NCBI GenBank assembly: GCA_023229135.1
Contig: JALNZT010000007.1
Location: forward strand, 1-64,000
Length of the DNA stretch: 64,000 nt
Reading direction: 5' to 3'
From: Bacteroidales bacterium
GTDB taxonomy: Bacteria > Bacteroidota > Bacteroidia > Bacteroidales > F082
Shown: piece by piece, positions 1 to 8,355 of the stretch
Numbering within the stretch: the stretch's first letter is position 1
Layout: every line of letters starts with the position of its first letter
The notes under the pieces: model-generated
Seen by the model: the letters and a program-made list of their open reading frames with translations, nothing else
Database searches by the model: none
What the model was told of the DNA's origin: nothing
Translations under genes and position numbers: made by a program

Positions 1-3000
1 CCGAAGCGGGATATTGGAGGTTGGCAAAGCCGATTTCCGGTTCAGCAGGAGCGGGAATGGTATAAGAAACCGTTCCGCTAATATTGCCAGTTGCATCCAC
101 GGTGAACGAAAGATTTCCGCCATCAATCAGCCAGATACCAAATTCAGAACCGTCATTTTCTATGGCGCCCCATTCGTAAGTTCCGGCTGGAATATCCAAC
201 GTAATTGTCCAAACAAAATCAGGACTTTCCGTCATGGCTACTGTCGCCCAGTCCGTCATAGAACCTTTGATTTCAATAGCTTGATAGGATTCCGTGCCAT
301 CCGTTACGGTAAACAAAACCGGGAAAGTTTCAATAATTTCCTGAACTGTCAACACACCCGAAACATTATCCACGCCATCCCAGAAGCCGCCATCGAAGCC
401 GCCATAAACATATTCTTGCTCCAAATATTTGAACCTGGAAGCATAATAGAAAGTTCCTTCTGTTGTCATTTCCGCGCCGAGGTTCGCGAAGAATTCGTCG
501 TTATTACCTTGCGCCGAGCTAAAGTCCGCTTCAATCCAATTAGTCCAGGTTGAAGGATCAGTGTCGTCTGTTGAATAGCCAATCCAGGCTTGTAAGTCAG
601 GCGTAGCAGTTCCGCTTCCGGTGATGCCATCAATATAAGCTTGTGCGTAAACATTAAATTCCTGCAAAGGCTCAATCGCGCCGGATGCAGGATGTTGGAG
701 GTTGGCAAAGCCGATTTCCGGATCAGGAATATTCTCTTCGAGTGAAAGATCACGGAAGCGGGTGGCATTTGTTCCGCTAATCATTTTAAACCTCAGCTTG
801 CCGGTTTGGCTGGGATAGCCTGATAAATCCAATAAATATTCATAGCTTGAATAGCTGTTCGTCAAGGTGTAACTTGAAAGTTGCGTGTAGCTTCCACCGG
901 AATTTTCTGAAATCTCTACAGCCATCGTCTGGCCGGTAACACCACCAAAAGTTGTACTGCTAAAGCTGATTTGCACTATGCCATAAGCCGTAAAATCAAT
1001 AAGTGGAGTTTCAACATAACCACCGTTGAATATTTTTATATATCCACCCGCCGCTGTGATATAATCTGAATTTTCAACGATAAAACCATCTGTAAGCAGT
1101 TGATTATAAGCTGTAAGTGTTCTGAGTCCATTTGAGTAAGGGAGTGCTAATGCTGCCGGTGGAGCAGCTTCCGTAACCGTTACCGTCCATACTTTTTCAG
1201 ATAAATCCTCAGCGGTAACCGTATATTCCACTGGAGCAGAAAAATCTTGCGCAAATCCGCTGGCGGGATAAACACTTGCATTTGCAGAAACGGTAATTGT
1301 TGGGATAAGATTTGTCAAAGCTGTGCCATTTTCAACTTCTATAGCTACTGTTGCAGCGGCGGAATTAATCACGGCAGTGCCGGTTTGTTCTGCCAAACTA
1401 AAAGTCAGGATTTCAGCGTCACTACTTGCTGGTTCAGGAACACTAAATGTAGCCGTGAAAGGCCCGTCCTGGGTTGTTCCGGCCACGCCCGAACCGCTGA
1501 TGCTGAAGAGTATTTTAAGGCTGTAACTTCCTGGAGCAAGGCTGGAAGTGGCATCAATCTCTGCACCAAAATTAGCCCAGGTCTGGTTGCCACCGCCATC
1601 ATCCGACGACCAGTTCACGGCTCTTTCAGTATAAATGGCAGGCTCAGAATCAGTGCTTTCCCAGATTTTATAGCTAAAAGTAGCTCCCGTAACATCGCCG
1701 CCAGCACTTTTCCAGCTTTTGATGCTTGCACCTTTAATAAAGAACGAAGTCAGTTCGCCAAAAGCTTTGCCGTCAAATTCGCTGCCCTTTTCTATTAGAT
1801 CGACAGATAGGTCAGAATGCCAATAAGTTAGTGTTGGTAAATTGACGCCTCCATCATCGCGCAGGCCATAATTAGGTGCCGGTGGAGCAGCTTCGGTAAC
1901 CGTTACCGTCCATACTTTTTCAGATAAATCCTCCGCGGTAACCGTAAATTCTACTGGAGCAGAAAAATCTTGGGCAATTCCGCTGGCGGGATAAACACTT
2001 GCATTTGCAGAAACGGTAATTGTTGGGATAAGATTTGTCAAAGCTGTGCCATTTTCAACTTCTATAGCTAAAGTTGCTGCAGCTGAATTGATTACGGCAG
2101 TGCCGGTTTGTTCTGCCAAACTAAAAGTCAGGATTTCAGCGTCACTACTTGCTGGTTCAGGAACACTAAATGTAGCCGTGAAAGGCCCGTCCTGGGTTGT
2201 TCCGGCCACGCCCGAACCGCTGATGCTGAAGAGTATTTTAAGGCTGTAACTTCCTGGAGCAAGGCTGGAAGTGGCATCAATCTCTGCACCAAAATTAGCC
2301 CAGGTCTGGTTGCCACCGCCATCATCCGACGACCAGTTCACGGCTCTTTCAGTATAAATGGCAGGCTCAGAATCAGTGCTTTCCCAGATTTTATAGCTAA
2401 AAGTAGCTCCCGTAACATCGCCGCCAGCACTTTTCCAGCTTTTGATGCTTGCACCTTTAATAAAGAACGAAGTCAGTTCGCCAAAAGCTTTGCCGTCAAA
2501 TTCGCTGCCCTTTTCTATTAGATCGACAGATAGGTCAGAATGCCAATAAGTTAGTGTTGGTAAATTGACGCCTCCATCATCGCGCAGGCCATAATTAGGT
2601 GCCGGTGGAGCAGCTTCGGTAACCGTTACCGTCCATACTTTTTCAGATAAATCCTCCGCGGTAACCGTAAATTCTACTGGAGCAGAAAAATCTTGGGCAA
2701 TTCCGCTGGCGGGATAAACACTTGCATTTGCAGAAACGGTAATTGTTGGGATAAGATTTGTCAAAGCTGTGCCATTTTCAACTTCTATAGCTAAAGTTGC
2801 TGCAGCTGAATTGATTACGGCAGTGCCGGTTTGTTCTGCCAAACTAAAAGTCAGGATTTCAGCGTCACTACTTGCTGGTTCAGGAACACTAAATGTAGCC
2901 GTGAAAGGCCCGTCCTGGGTTGTTCCGGCCACGCCCGAACCGCTGATGCTGAAGAGTATTTTAAGGCTGTAACTTCCTGGAGCAAGGCTGGAAGTGGCAT

Positions 3001-3433
3001 CAATCTCTGCACCAAAATTAGCCCAGGTCTGGTTGCCACCGCCATCATCCGACGACCAGTTCACGGCTCTTTCAGTATAAATGGCAGGCTCAGAATCAGT
3101 GCTTTCCCAGATTTTATAGCTAAAAGTAGCTCCCGTAACATCGCCGCCAGCACTTTTCCAGCTTTTGATGCTTGCACCTTTAATAAAGAGCGAAGTCAGT
3201 TCGCCAAAAGCTTTGCCGTCAAATTCGCTGCCCTTTTCTATAAGATCGACAGATAGGCCAGAATGCCAATAAGTTAGTGTTGGTAAATTGACGCCTCCAT
3301 CATCGCGCAGGCCATAATTTTGCGCGAAAGTCGTTTGGTTATTTAGGCTAAAAAGACTCAGAACGATAAAAAAGCTTGTGATGGCTTTTAGGAAATTTTG
3401 TGAAAAAGTGGTAGATAGTAAATGTTCTTTCAT
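1..3433 (-). CDS. Large secreted multi-domain repeat protein (3' end outside window)
   Basis: Reading right to left from ATG at 3433 the frame stays open for about 1144 codons and runs off the window, so the C-terminus (probably with a T9SS domain) is unseen. Residues 1 to about 38 are a long signal peptide ending TTFAQ. Residues about 39-761 are three 241-residue repeats, each beginning NYGLRDDGGVNLP and ending KVWTVTVTEA; the second half of each looks like the DUF5018/Ig-like module common in Bacteroidota surface proteins. Then come a jelly-roll-like segment starting near NGLRTLTAYNQ, a domain starting PEIGFANLQHPASG, and a CBM20/SusE-like segment with IEIKGSMTDWATV. PEIGFANLQ recurs at the window edge, so a second copy of that domain follows. 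No catalytic domain is visible; carbohydrate binding or adhesion is inferred. All plus-strand ORFs here are shadows. Confidence 0.85.
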   Translation of the reverse strand, partial: MKEHLLSTTFSQNFLKAITSFFIVLSLFSLNNQTTFAQNYGLRDDGGVNLPTLTYWHSGLSVDLIEKGSEFDGKAFGELTSLFIKGASIKSWKSAGGDVTGATFSYKIWESTDSEPAIYTERAVNWSSDDGGGNQTWANFGAEIDATSSLAPGSYSLKILFSISGSGVAGTTQDGPFTATFSVPEPASSDAEILTFSLAEQTGTAVINSAAATLAIEVENGTALTNLIPTITVSANASVYPASGIAQDFSAPVEFTVTAEDLSEKVWTVTVTEAAPPAPNYGLRDDGGVNLPTLTYWHSDLSVDLIEKGSEFDGKAFGELTSFFIKGASIKSWKSAGGDVTGATFSYKIWESTDSEPAIYTERAVNWSSDDGGGNQTWANFGAEIDATSSLAPGSYSLKILFSISGSGVAGTTQDGPFTATFSVPEPASSDAEILTFSLAEQTGTAVINSAAATLAIEVENGTALTNLIPTITVSANASVYPASGIAQDFSAPVEFTVTAEDLSEKVWTVTVTEAAPPAPNYGLRDDGGVNLPTLTYWHSDLSVDLIEKGSEFDGKAFGELTSFFIKGASIKSWKSAGGDVTGATFSYKIWESTDSEPAIYTERAVNWSSDDGGGNQTWANFGAEIDATSSLAPGSYSLKILFSISGSGVAGTTQDGPFTATFSVPEPASSDAEILTFSLAEQTGTAVINSAAATVAIEVENGTALTNLIPTITVSANASVYPASGFAQDFSAPVEYTVTAEDLSEKVWTVTVTEAAPPAALALPYSNGLRTLTAYNQLLTDGFIVENSDYITAAGGYIKIFNGGYVETPLIDFTAYGIVQISFSSTTFGGVTGQTMAVEISENSGGSYTQLSSYTLTNSYSSYEYLLDLSGYPSQTGKLRFKMISGTNATRFRDLSLEENIPDPEIGFANLQHPASGAIEPLQEFNVYAQAYIDGITGSGTATPDLQAWIGYSTDDTDPSTWTNWIEADFSSAQGNNDEFFANLGAEMTTEGTFYYASRFKYLEQEYVYGGFDGGFWDGVDNVSGVLTVQEIIETFPVLFTVTDGTESYQAIEIKGSMTDWATVAMTESPDFVWTITLDIPAGTYEWGAIENDGSEFGIWLIDGGNLSFTVDATGNISGTVSYTIPAPAEPEIGFANLQYPAS
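1151..3319 (-). repeat. Three in-frame tandem 723-bp repeats inside the secreted protein gene
   Basis: Copies lie at about 2597-3319, 1874-2596 and 1151-1873. Landmarks recur at exactly 723-bp spacing, for example the GCCATAATT codon block ending near 3317, 2594 and 1871. 723 is 241 codons, so copy-number change keeps the reading frame. The first two copies differ at only a few bases; the third carries several extra synonymous changes, for example around 1345-1375. This indicates recent duplication or homogenisation. Confidence 0.95.
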
Positions 3434-3500
3434 ATTGAAAAGGTTGTTTGATATAAATCAAAAAGACAAGTAAGATAAATTGGTGCCAAATTATTTTTCT

Positions 3501-3508
3501 CAAACATA
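3501..3508 (-). promoter_or_regulatory. Candidate Bacteroidota -7 box
   Basis: On the minus strand this reads TATGTTTG, matching the phylum consensus TAnnTTTG, 68 bases upstream of the ATG at 3433. I could not find a convincing -33 TTTG at the usual spacing, so the call is tentative. Confidence 0.35.
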
Positions 3509-3564
3509 GTATTTTATAAAATAAAAGTTGGAGAAACAACTATAAAGGCATAAATATATTTACG

Positions 3565-3574
3565 CAAACGTTTG
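3565..3574. promoter_or_regulatory. Perfect palindrome CAAACGTTTG, LacI-family-like operator
   Basis: The core CAAACGTTTG is a perfect palindrome; with flanks it reads ACGCAAACGTTTGAGG, close to PurR/CcpA-type LacI-family operators, which share a central CG and AAACGTTT. It lies about 57 bases upstream of the -7 box of the repeat protein gene. LacI regulators commonly control carbohydrate genes, which would suit the CBM-like domain. Regulation is inferred only. Confidence 0.3.
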
Positions 3575-3892
3575 AGGGAATTTTTTGGCACGTTTAATCT
3601 AGTATCGTGCCCATACTGTTTTAGTTGGCCCATGAACTGATCTCTTTGGTTGGGAGGTTAACTGTGTCAAATTGATTTTTTGAAGTCCTGCCAGCTGCAT
3701 CAAAGCCGGTTTACAATAGGTTCAACTTTTTATCGTACGCCATTTAACTTTTTGGAAACTCCAAGCTAAGGATTCAAATTTCTATGGACCAAAAAATACG
3801 GCTTCTTGTAAAGTTTAATCCAATAACGAAAGCTATTTGATAACAATGCAAACTTTTATTACTTTTACAACGCATTCTAAATAAAAAAACAC

Positions 3893-4081
3893 ATGAAAAA
3901 AAACATCGGTAACGTAGATAGCGTTTTCAGAATTCTCTTTGGTATTGTAATTGGCGCTCTCGGCGTGTTTTACGAAAGCTGGTGGGGCTTGCTGGCGATT
4001 ATCCCTTTTGCAACGGCTTTGGTGAGCACTTGTCCGATTTATATGCCTTTCGGAATTAGTACTCGAAAAAAAAGTAAGTGA
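3893..4081 (+). CDS. DUF2892 (YgaP-like) small inner-membrane protein
   Basis: A 62-residue protein. It begins MKKNIGNVDSVFRILFGI, matching the start of DUF2892 proteins (MKKNVGxxDRxxRxxxG), then has two hydrophobic helices separated by a short ESWWG turn and a basic tail (STRKKSK). Full length for the family. The segment VSTCPIYMPFGI matches the conserved C-terminal CPxYxPFGI motif. Function is not established; the same fold is the membrane part of YgaP rhodanese. It stands alone, with its own short A+T-rich leader, and is convergent with the helicase-nuclease gene 45 bp away. Confidence 0.85.
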   Translation: MKKNIGNVDSVFRILFGIVIGALGVFYESWWGLLAIIPFATALVSTCPIYMPFGISTRKKSK

Positions 4082-4126
4082 CTTTGGGTTTGAAAAGCTG
4101 TTCAAACGGTTATAAATTGTTGTATG

Positions 4127-7100
4127 TCAGCATTCAACGATTTCCAGCTTTTCATTCAGGTAGATCAAATAAGCCTTTACTTTTTTGCTTTCAAGTGCTT
4201 GTATTAGCGCCTGATAGGATTTAATCTGTGACTGGTGAAAGGGTTCTTTCTCACCGGTTTTATAGTCGATTAGTATCACTTTTTCAGGAAGTATCGCCAC
4301 CCGATCGGGTCGCAATAGCTGGCCGTTAGCGGTTATCATTTCCGCTTCGTTAAGGATCACGGCCTGCGCTGAAAAGGCTTCTTTTAGCCGTGAATCCTGC
4401 ATGAGTCCGTTCAACATCTTTTTAAGTTGGTCAGCATCTTCAGCGGTGATAAGGCCTTCAGTAATTTTTTTGGTCAAAATGCGTAATAGGTCGGCTTCAA
4501 TGATAATCCCCGCCAATAATTCATGGATAAGTCGCCCCCAGTGTATGGCAGCGCGATTGGCCAGCTTGCCCGGCTCGGCAGCCACAATCATACGGCTGCT
4601 CCAATCGCTGGAAACCAGCGGCTGGATGTGGGTTTCAGGCTCTTCTTTTAAAGTCGGAAAACGCGGCAATCCGTTGTTATTTCCAAATTGATACACTCCC
4701 TCGCCATCGTTCCAGCGGTCATTGGCCTGCAAAAATTGCTCATAAATCCCGTTGGCTTTTGGCGTTCTTTTGGTGAGCACAAATAACTGTTCTACTGCCC
4801 GCGTAGTTGCCACATAAATGATATTAATGGCATCCAGGGTCGATTTCTCCATCTCTTCTTCATACAAGCTTGCAAATGAAGTGTTTTTGAGCGCGGCATT
4901 GAGTTTTATCACCCCATGTTTTAGCCCTGGAATTTGTTCTGCTTCCAGGTTGACCCAGGCATTACTCTTGGTGCTTTGACCCTTTAAGGTATGCGTGGCA
5001 TTTGGATAAATAACCACCGGGAACTCAAGTCCTTTGGCTTTATGGATGGTCATAATCTTGACGGCATCCGTGTCTTCCGGACTGATCACAGCAATTCTGC
5101 CCCTGTTTTCTTCCCAAAAATCAAGGAAACCTGCCAGGCCGTTTGCGGGATCATTTTGCCAGTTATACACGGCCTCCAGGAAGAAGGGCAGGTAGGTATC
5201 GGCTTCTTTGTCGAGGCCATAAAGACGGATAAGGTATTCACAAAAGTCGAAGAGGCTGAAAGCCGCTACTTTAGCCCGATCCAGACTTCCCTTTTCGAGT
5301 CCTAACAAGTCTTCCATCTCGGGCTGTGGGATGCTTTTGGCCGAAAAAAAAGTGTCAACAGCTGTTTTCTCATTTTTTGTTGCATGGCAAGCGAGCTGAT
5401 GGTAATAACGTAAACCACTGGCTACCACGGCATCTTCGGGTCGGTGAATATATTTTAAGCTATGCACCAGCAGTTGTACCGCGGCTGAGCTGCTCACCAA
5501 AAGCGACTCGGACGAGATGACCGGTATTTGCTCTCCGCTTAAAAATCTGGCCATCTCAACGCCGTCTGCGCGAGCACGGGTAAGCACTGCCATATCGCGG
5601 TAGGCATACTTTTGTTCGTGCAGACTTTGAATAATTTCCAACGTACGTTGCTGATAAACATCACCCAACTGCTCATCATCAGTATCAGAATCCAGTAATT
5701 CAATTTGAACTAATCCTGAAGTAGTTTTTGGCACAAACTCTTGCTTGAGGTCGTGATAAACTTCCTGGTATTTCTCAGGAAGCTGTGCCGACAAAAAGCT
5801 GTAAAACTCATTATTGAAACTTACAACAGCCGGCAGTGAACGGTAGTTTTTTCCAAGGTATTCTGCTTCAAAATGTTGATTGATAGTGGGTTGTGCGTGC
5901 AGCGCTACCAGGTTGTCCTCTTTGCGGTAAATATTAGGTAACTGAATAAACTGCTCCACCTCGCCACTTCGGAAACGGTAAATTGCCTGTTTGGCATCGC
6001 CAACAATCAAGCTTAAATTATTGGATGCCAGCGCATTCTCAACCAACGGCAGAAAATTATGCCATTGCAACAAGGAAGTATCCTGAAACTCGTCGAGCAG
6101 AAAATGTTTGTAACGCTCGCCTAACCGTTCATAAATATAGGGTACGGCGGCATCGTTAATGGCCGTAGCCAGCCGTTTGTTAAACTCCGAAATATGCACC
6201 TGGTTGCTCAGCACACTCATCTCGTCAAGCTGATCTAGCAGCCGCTGCTGAAGCGCAAACGATAGTATTTCAGCATCCAACAGGCGATATAAACTGTATT
6301 TTGGCAAGTTTTCGTCCAGCTTTTCGTGAATCGCGCTAAGCATGCTTCCCAACTGATTTTCGATTCCTTCAACAGTTTCTTTTTGTGCTTTACTCAGTTT
6401 TCCAGCAGCCCATTTTCCGGGTTCAGGAATGGCTTTACCAAACTTTGAATCCTTAGCGCTGCCTAATTCCAGCGCTTGAAGTCGCCTGAAAAAAACTGCC
6501 AGGCCTTTACTTCCACCAGTCAGATTATCTAATTTTAAGTCATTGTTTTCCAATAGTTTCTCAAACTTATTGGCCAAGCTCAGCACTTCTTTTTCAAGGG
6601 CTTTTGTAAAAGTTCGGAGGCGGGTTCTCAGCTGCTGTACTTTTTCGTGCGTGTCGAGCTCGTTGCCATGCCTAAAGCGATGGGCTTCTTCTTGCAGCAA
6701 CAACTGCATAAATTCAACCAGTTTTTTCTCAAAACGCCAATCATCTTCGTCTTCCAATTTTTGCTTGACGAAATTGAGAATCAGTTTGGTTAAAAAATCA
6801 TCCAGGCCCACCTGCTCAATAGTCAGGTCCGCGGCCAGCTTAACCATGGCGTCGCTTTCCAGCAGCACTTCATAGCGCGACGGAAGCCCCAGCTCACGCG
6901 CAAAAGTGCGACTTAATCTTTGCACGAAGGAGTCGATGGTGCTTACATTAAAGTCACTGTACTGATGTAAAATCTGATGAAAAACAAGTGTTGCCCTCCG
7001 CCGTATTTCATTTTCGTCTAAGCCACTTTGTTGGATCAGATAAGGCAAAATAACATTTTGTATCACAGGCTTTTCCTGAGCCGTAGAAAGCTCAAAAAGA

Positions 7101-7270
7101 CCTTTTAAAATCCTTTCTTTTAGCTCATTGGCTGCTTTATTGGTGAAAGTAACCGCCAGAATCTGCCGAAAAGCTGCCGGGCTCTTTACGACCAAAAGCA
7201 GGTATTCCAGAACAAGCGTAAAGGTTTTTCCGGATCCCGCTGAGGATTTATAAACCCTTAGAGCTTTCAT
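4127..7270 (-). CDS. UvrD/RecB-type helicase-nuclease (AddA-like)
   Basis: 1047 residues. It begins MKALRVYKSSAGSGKTFTL, with the Walker A motif at residues 9-16. Walker B/motif II DEFQDTS is at about 392-398, followed by the motif III-like VGDAKQAIYRFR and a C-terminal helicase core with MTIHKAKGLEFPVV. The C-terminus is a RecB-family nuclease: RPDRVAIL, then ILIDYKTGEKE near residue 998 and QIKSYQ, giving the Asp, Asp-Tyr-Lys and Gln signature. The family unwinds and resects double-strand breaks. An AddB partner is not adjacent. The start overlaps the stop of the upstream T9SS gene as ATGA, so translation is probably coupled. Family sure; AddA versus other RecB-like assignment less so. Confidence 0.9.
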   Translation of the reverse strand: MKALRVYKSSAGSGKTFTLVLEYLLLVVKSPAAFRQILAVTFTNKAANELKERILKGLFELSTAQEKPVIQNVILPYLIQQSGLDENEIRRRATLVFHQILHQYSDFNVSTIDSFVQRLSRTFARELGLPSRYEVLLESDAMVKLAADLTIEQVGLDDFLTKLILNFVKQKLEDEDDWRFEKKLVEFMQLLLQEEAHRFRHGNELDTHEKVQQLRTRLRTFTKALEKEVLSLANKFEKLLENNDLKLDNLTGGSKGLAVFFRRLQALELGSAKDSKFGKAIPEPGKWAAGKLSKAQKETVEGIENQLGSMLSAIHEKLDENLPKYSLYRLLDAEILSFALQQRLLDQLDEMSVLSNQVHISEFNKRLATAINDAAVPYIYERLGERYKHFLLDEFQDTSLLQWHNFLPLVENALASNNLSLIVGDAKQAIYRFRSGEVEQFIQLPNIYRKEDNLVALHAQPTINQHFEAEYLGKNYRSLPAVVSFNNEFYSFLSAQLPEKYQEVYHDLKQEFVPKTTSGLVQIELLDSDTDDEQLGDVYQQRTLEIIQSLHEQKYAYRDMAVLTRARADGVEMARFLSGEQIPVISSESLLVSSSAAVQLLVHSLKYIHRPEDAVVASGLRYYHQLACHATKNEKTAVDTFFSAKSIPQPEMEDLLGLEKGSLDRAKVAAFSLFDFCEYLIRLYGLDKEADTYLPFFLEAVYNWQNDPANGLAGFLDFWEENRGRIAVISPEDTDAVKIMTIHKAKGLEFPVVIYPNATHTLKGQSTKSNAWVNLEAEQIPGLKHGVIKLNAALKNTSFASLYEEEMEKSTLDAINIIYVATTRAVEQLFVLTKRTPKANGIYEQFLQANDRWNDGEGVYQFGNNNGLPRFPTLKEEPETHIQPLVSSDWSSRMIVAAEPGKLANRAAIHWGRLIHELLAGIIIEADLLRILTKKITEGLITAEDADQLKKMLNGLMQDSRLKEAFSAQAVILNEAEMITANGQLLRPDRVAILPEKVILIDYKTGEKEPFHQSQIKSYQALIQALESKKVKAYLIYLNEKLEIVEC

Positions 7271-8337
7271 CTTACCACTACCATTTTTGTGTGATAAAGT
7301 TGGTTGCCAGCACTAATTCGGATGTTGTAAATGCCTGGTTTTAAGTTGTAATCAGTTGCATTCAGCTGAAGTTTATTTTCGCCTCTTTTGAAAGAAACAG
7401 CTTGTTCGGCAACCAATATTCCCTGTAAATCGAAGAGGCTCAATTCGGCCTGACTTTCGGCTTTGGCCTGGTAGCTGACGGTAAAGGAATTACTTACAGG
7501 ATTTGGGTAAACGCTTAGTTTATTGCGTTCAACAAATTGTGTGTTTAGGCCAACCGTAATAAAACGCGCCGAATCTCTATAGATCGCGGTGGCGCCCAAT
7601 TGCTCGTCGATGGAAACCTGTAAAAGCGGAATTCCGTTTTCTTTGGCCAGCCAATGGTATTCGGTATAATTGCGCTGAATGCCCAGTCCGATACTATCTG
7701 CCTGAATAAAAACGCTGTCGTATTCATCAACTACCGAACGATAGCGCAGCACTTCGAAAGTTCCAAAAGGCGTGGTGAGTGTGCCCCATCCATCGATTTC
7801 ATTTTCGCGTGAGCGCTCAATCATCAGGTAGCCCAAATCGGGCAGACCAATTTCCAGTCCGGCTTCCCCATTCCAGCTTTGGCCATAAGTCATCGGGAAG
7901 CGGTAAATTTCGTCAGCTTGCGCAAATTTCAAAGGAAGCGGCGTGCCATCGAATATAATGCCATAACCTGCGTCAGTATAGGAGGTAGTGCTATTTTTCA
8001 AAAAGCGATAGGCCTCAGTACTTGGCAAGCCGGGCAAGAGGCCAGCTGGATTAAATGAAGTGGCCAAGTTGGCGCTGGTGAGAAAGAACGGCCAAAAACT
8101 TACCGGCGTATCCGTAACGCTGATAAAAGTATCTACGCGCTGTTCGATGGGAATTAAAGTGGTGAAATTCCAGTTGTAGTCAGGGCCGGTACGGGTAAAA
8201 TCAAATTCGTCCATATTAAAAGCAATACTTGACCGGAGCGTATCGCCTGGCACAGGCATATCGGACGAAGTAACGGTGATTTGACCAAAGGTATTAAGGG
8301 CCAGGAAAAGTGCGATAAAAAGTGTAAAGTGTTTCAT
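7267..8337 (-). CDS. Secreted protein with T9SS type A sorting domain
   Basis: 356 residues with a signal peptide ending LALNTFGQ. The middle is a beta-rich domain of unknown function (PGDTLRSSIAFNMDEFDFT at the start, then repeated aromatic strands). The last 85 residues are a T9SS sorting domain: LSVYPNPVSNSFTVSY, then LFDLQG, LKPGIYNIRI and a basic end MVVVR. The product should cross the outer membrane and be surface-attached or released. It overlaps the helicase-nuclease start by 4 bases and is 18 bp from tamB, so the three may be one transcript, though no shared function is evident. Confidence 0.85.
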   Translation of the reverse strand: MKHFTLFIALFLALNTFGQITVTSSDMPVPGDTLRSSIAFNMDEFDFTRTGPDYNWNFTTLIPIEQRVDTFISVTDTPVSFWPFFLTSANLATSFNPAGLLPGLPSTEAYRFLKNSTTSYTDAGYGIIFDGTPLPLKFAQADEIYRFPMTYGQSWNGEAGLEIGLPDLGYLMIERSRENEIDGWGTLTTPFGTFEVLRYRSVVDEYDSVFIQADSIGLGIQRNYTEYHWLAKENGIPLLQVSIDEQLGATAIYRDSARFITVGLNTQFVERNKLSVYPNPVSNSFTVSYQAKAESQAELSLFDLQGILVAEQAVSFKRGENKLQLNATDYNLKPGIYNIRISAGNQLYHTKMVVVR

Positions 8338-8355
8338 GATGGGTTGTTTATGTTA

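Larger units (their letters stand above)
3434..3892. other. Intergenic region between divergent genes (459 bp)
   Basis: A+T-rich. It holds the -7 box and palindrome listed separately near the left gene. On the right, TTATTACTTTTAC (around 3857-3869) could be a degenerate -7 box for the DUF2892 gene. I see no ORF or RNA gene in 3590-3850. Confidence 0.5.

Noticed and set aside
14..3256. Plus-strand ORFs (e.g. 1247-1798, 2108-2521, 2831-3256) that repeat with the 723-bp unit
   Set aside because: They lie antisense to the minus-strand gene, which has a signal peptide and family-like domains; the plus-strand products are repeated because the DNA is repeated and look like nothing known.
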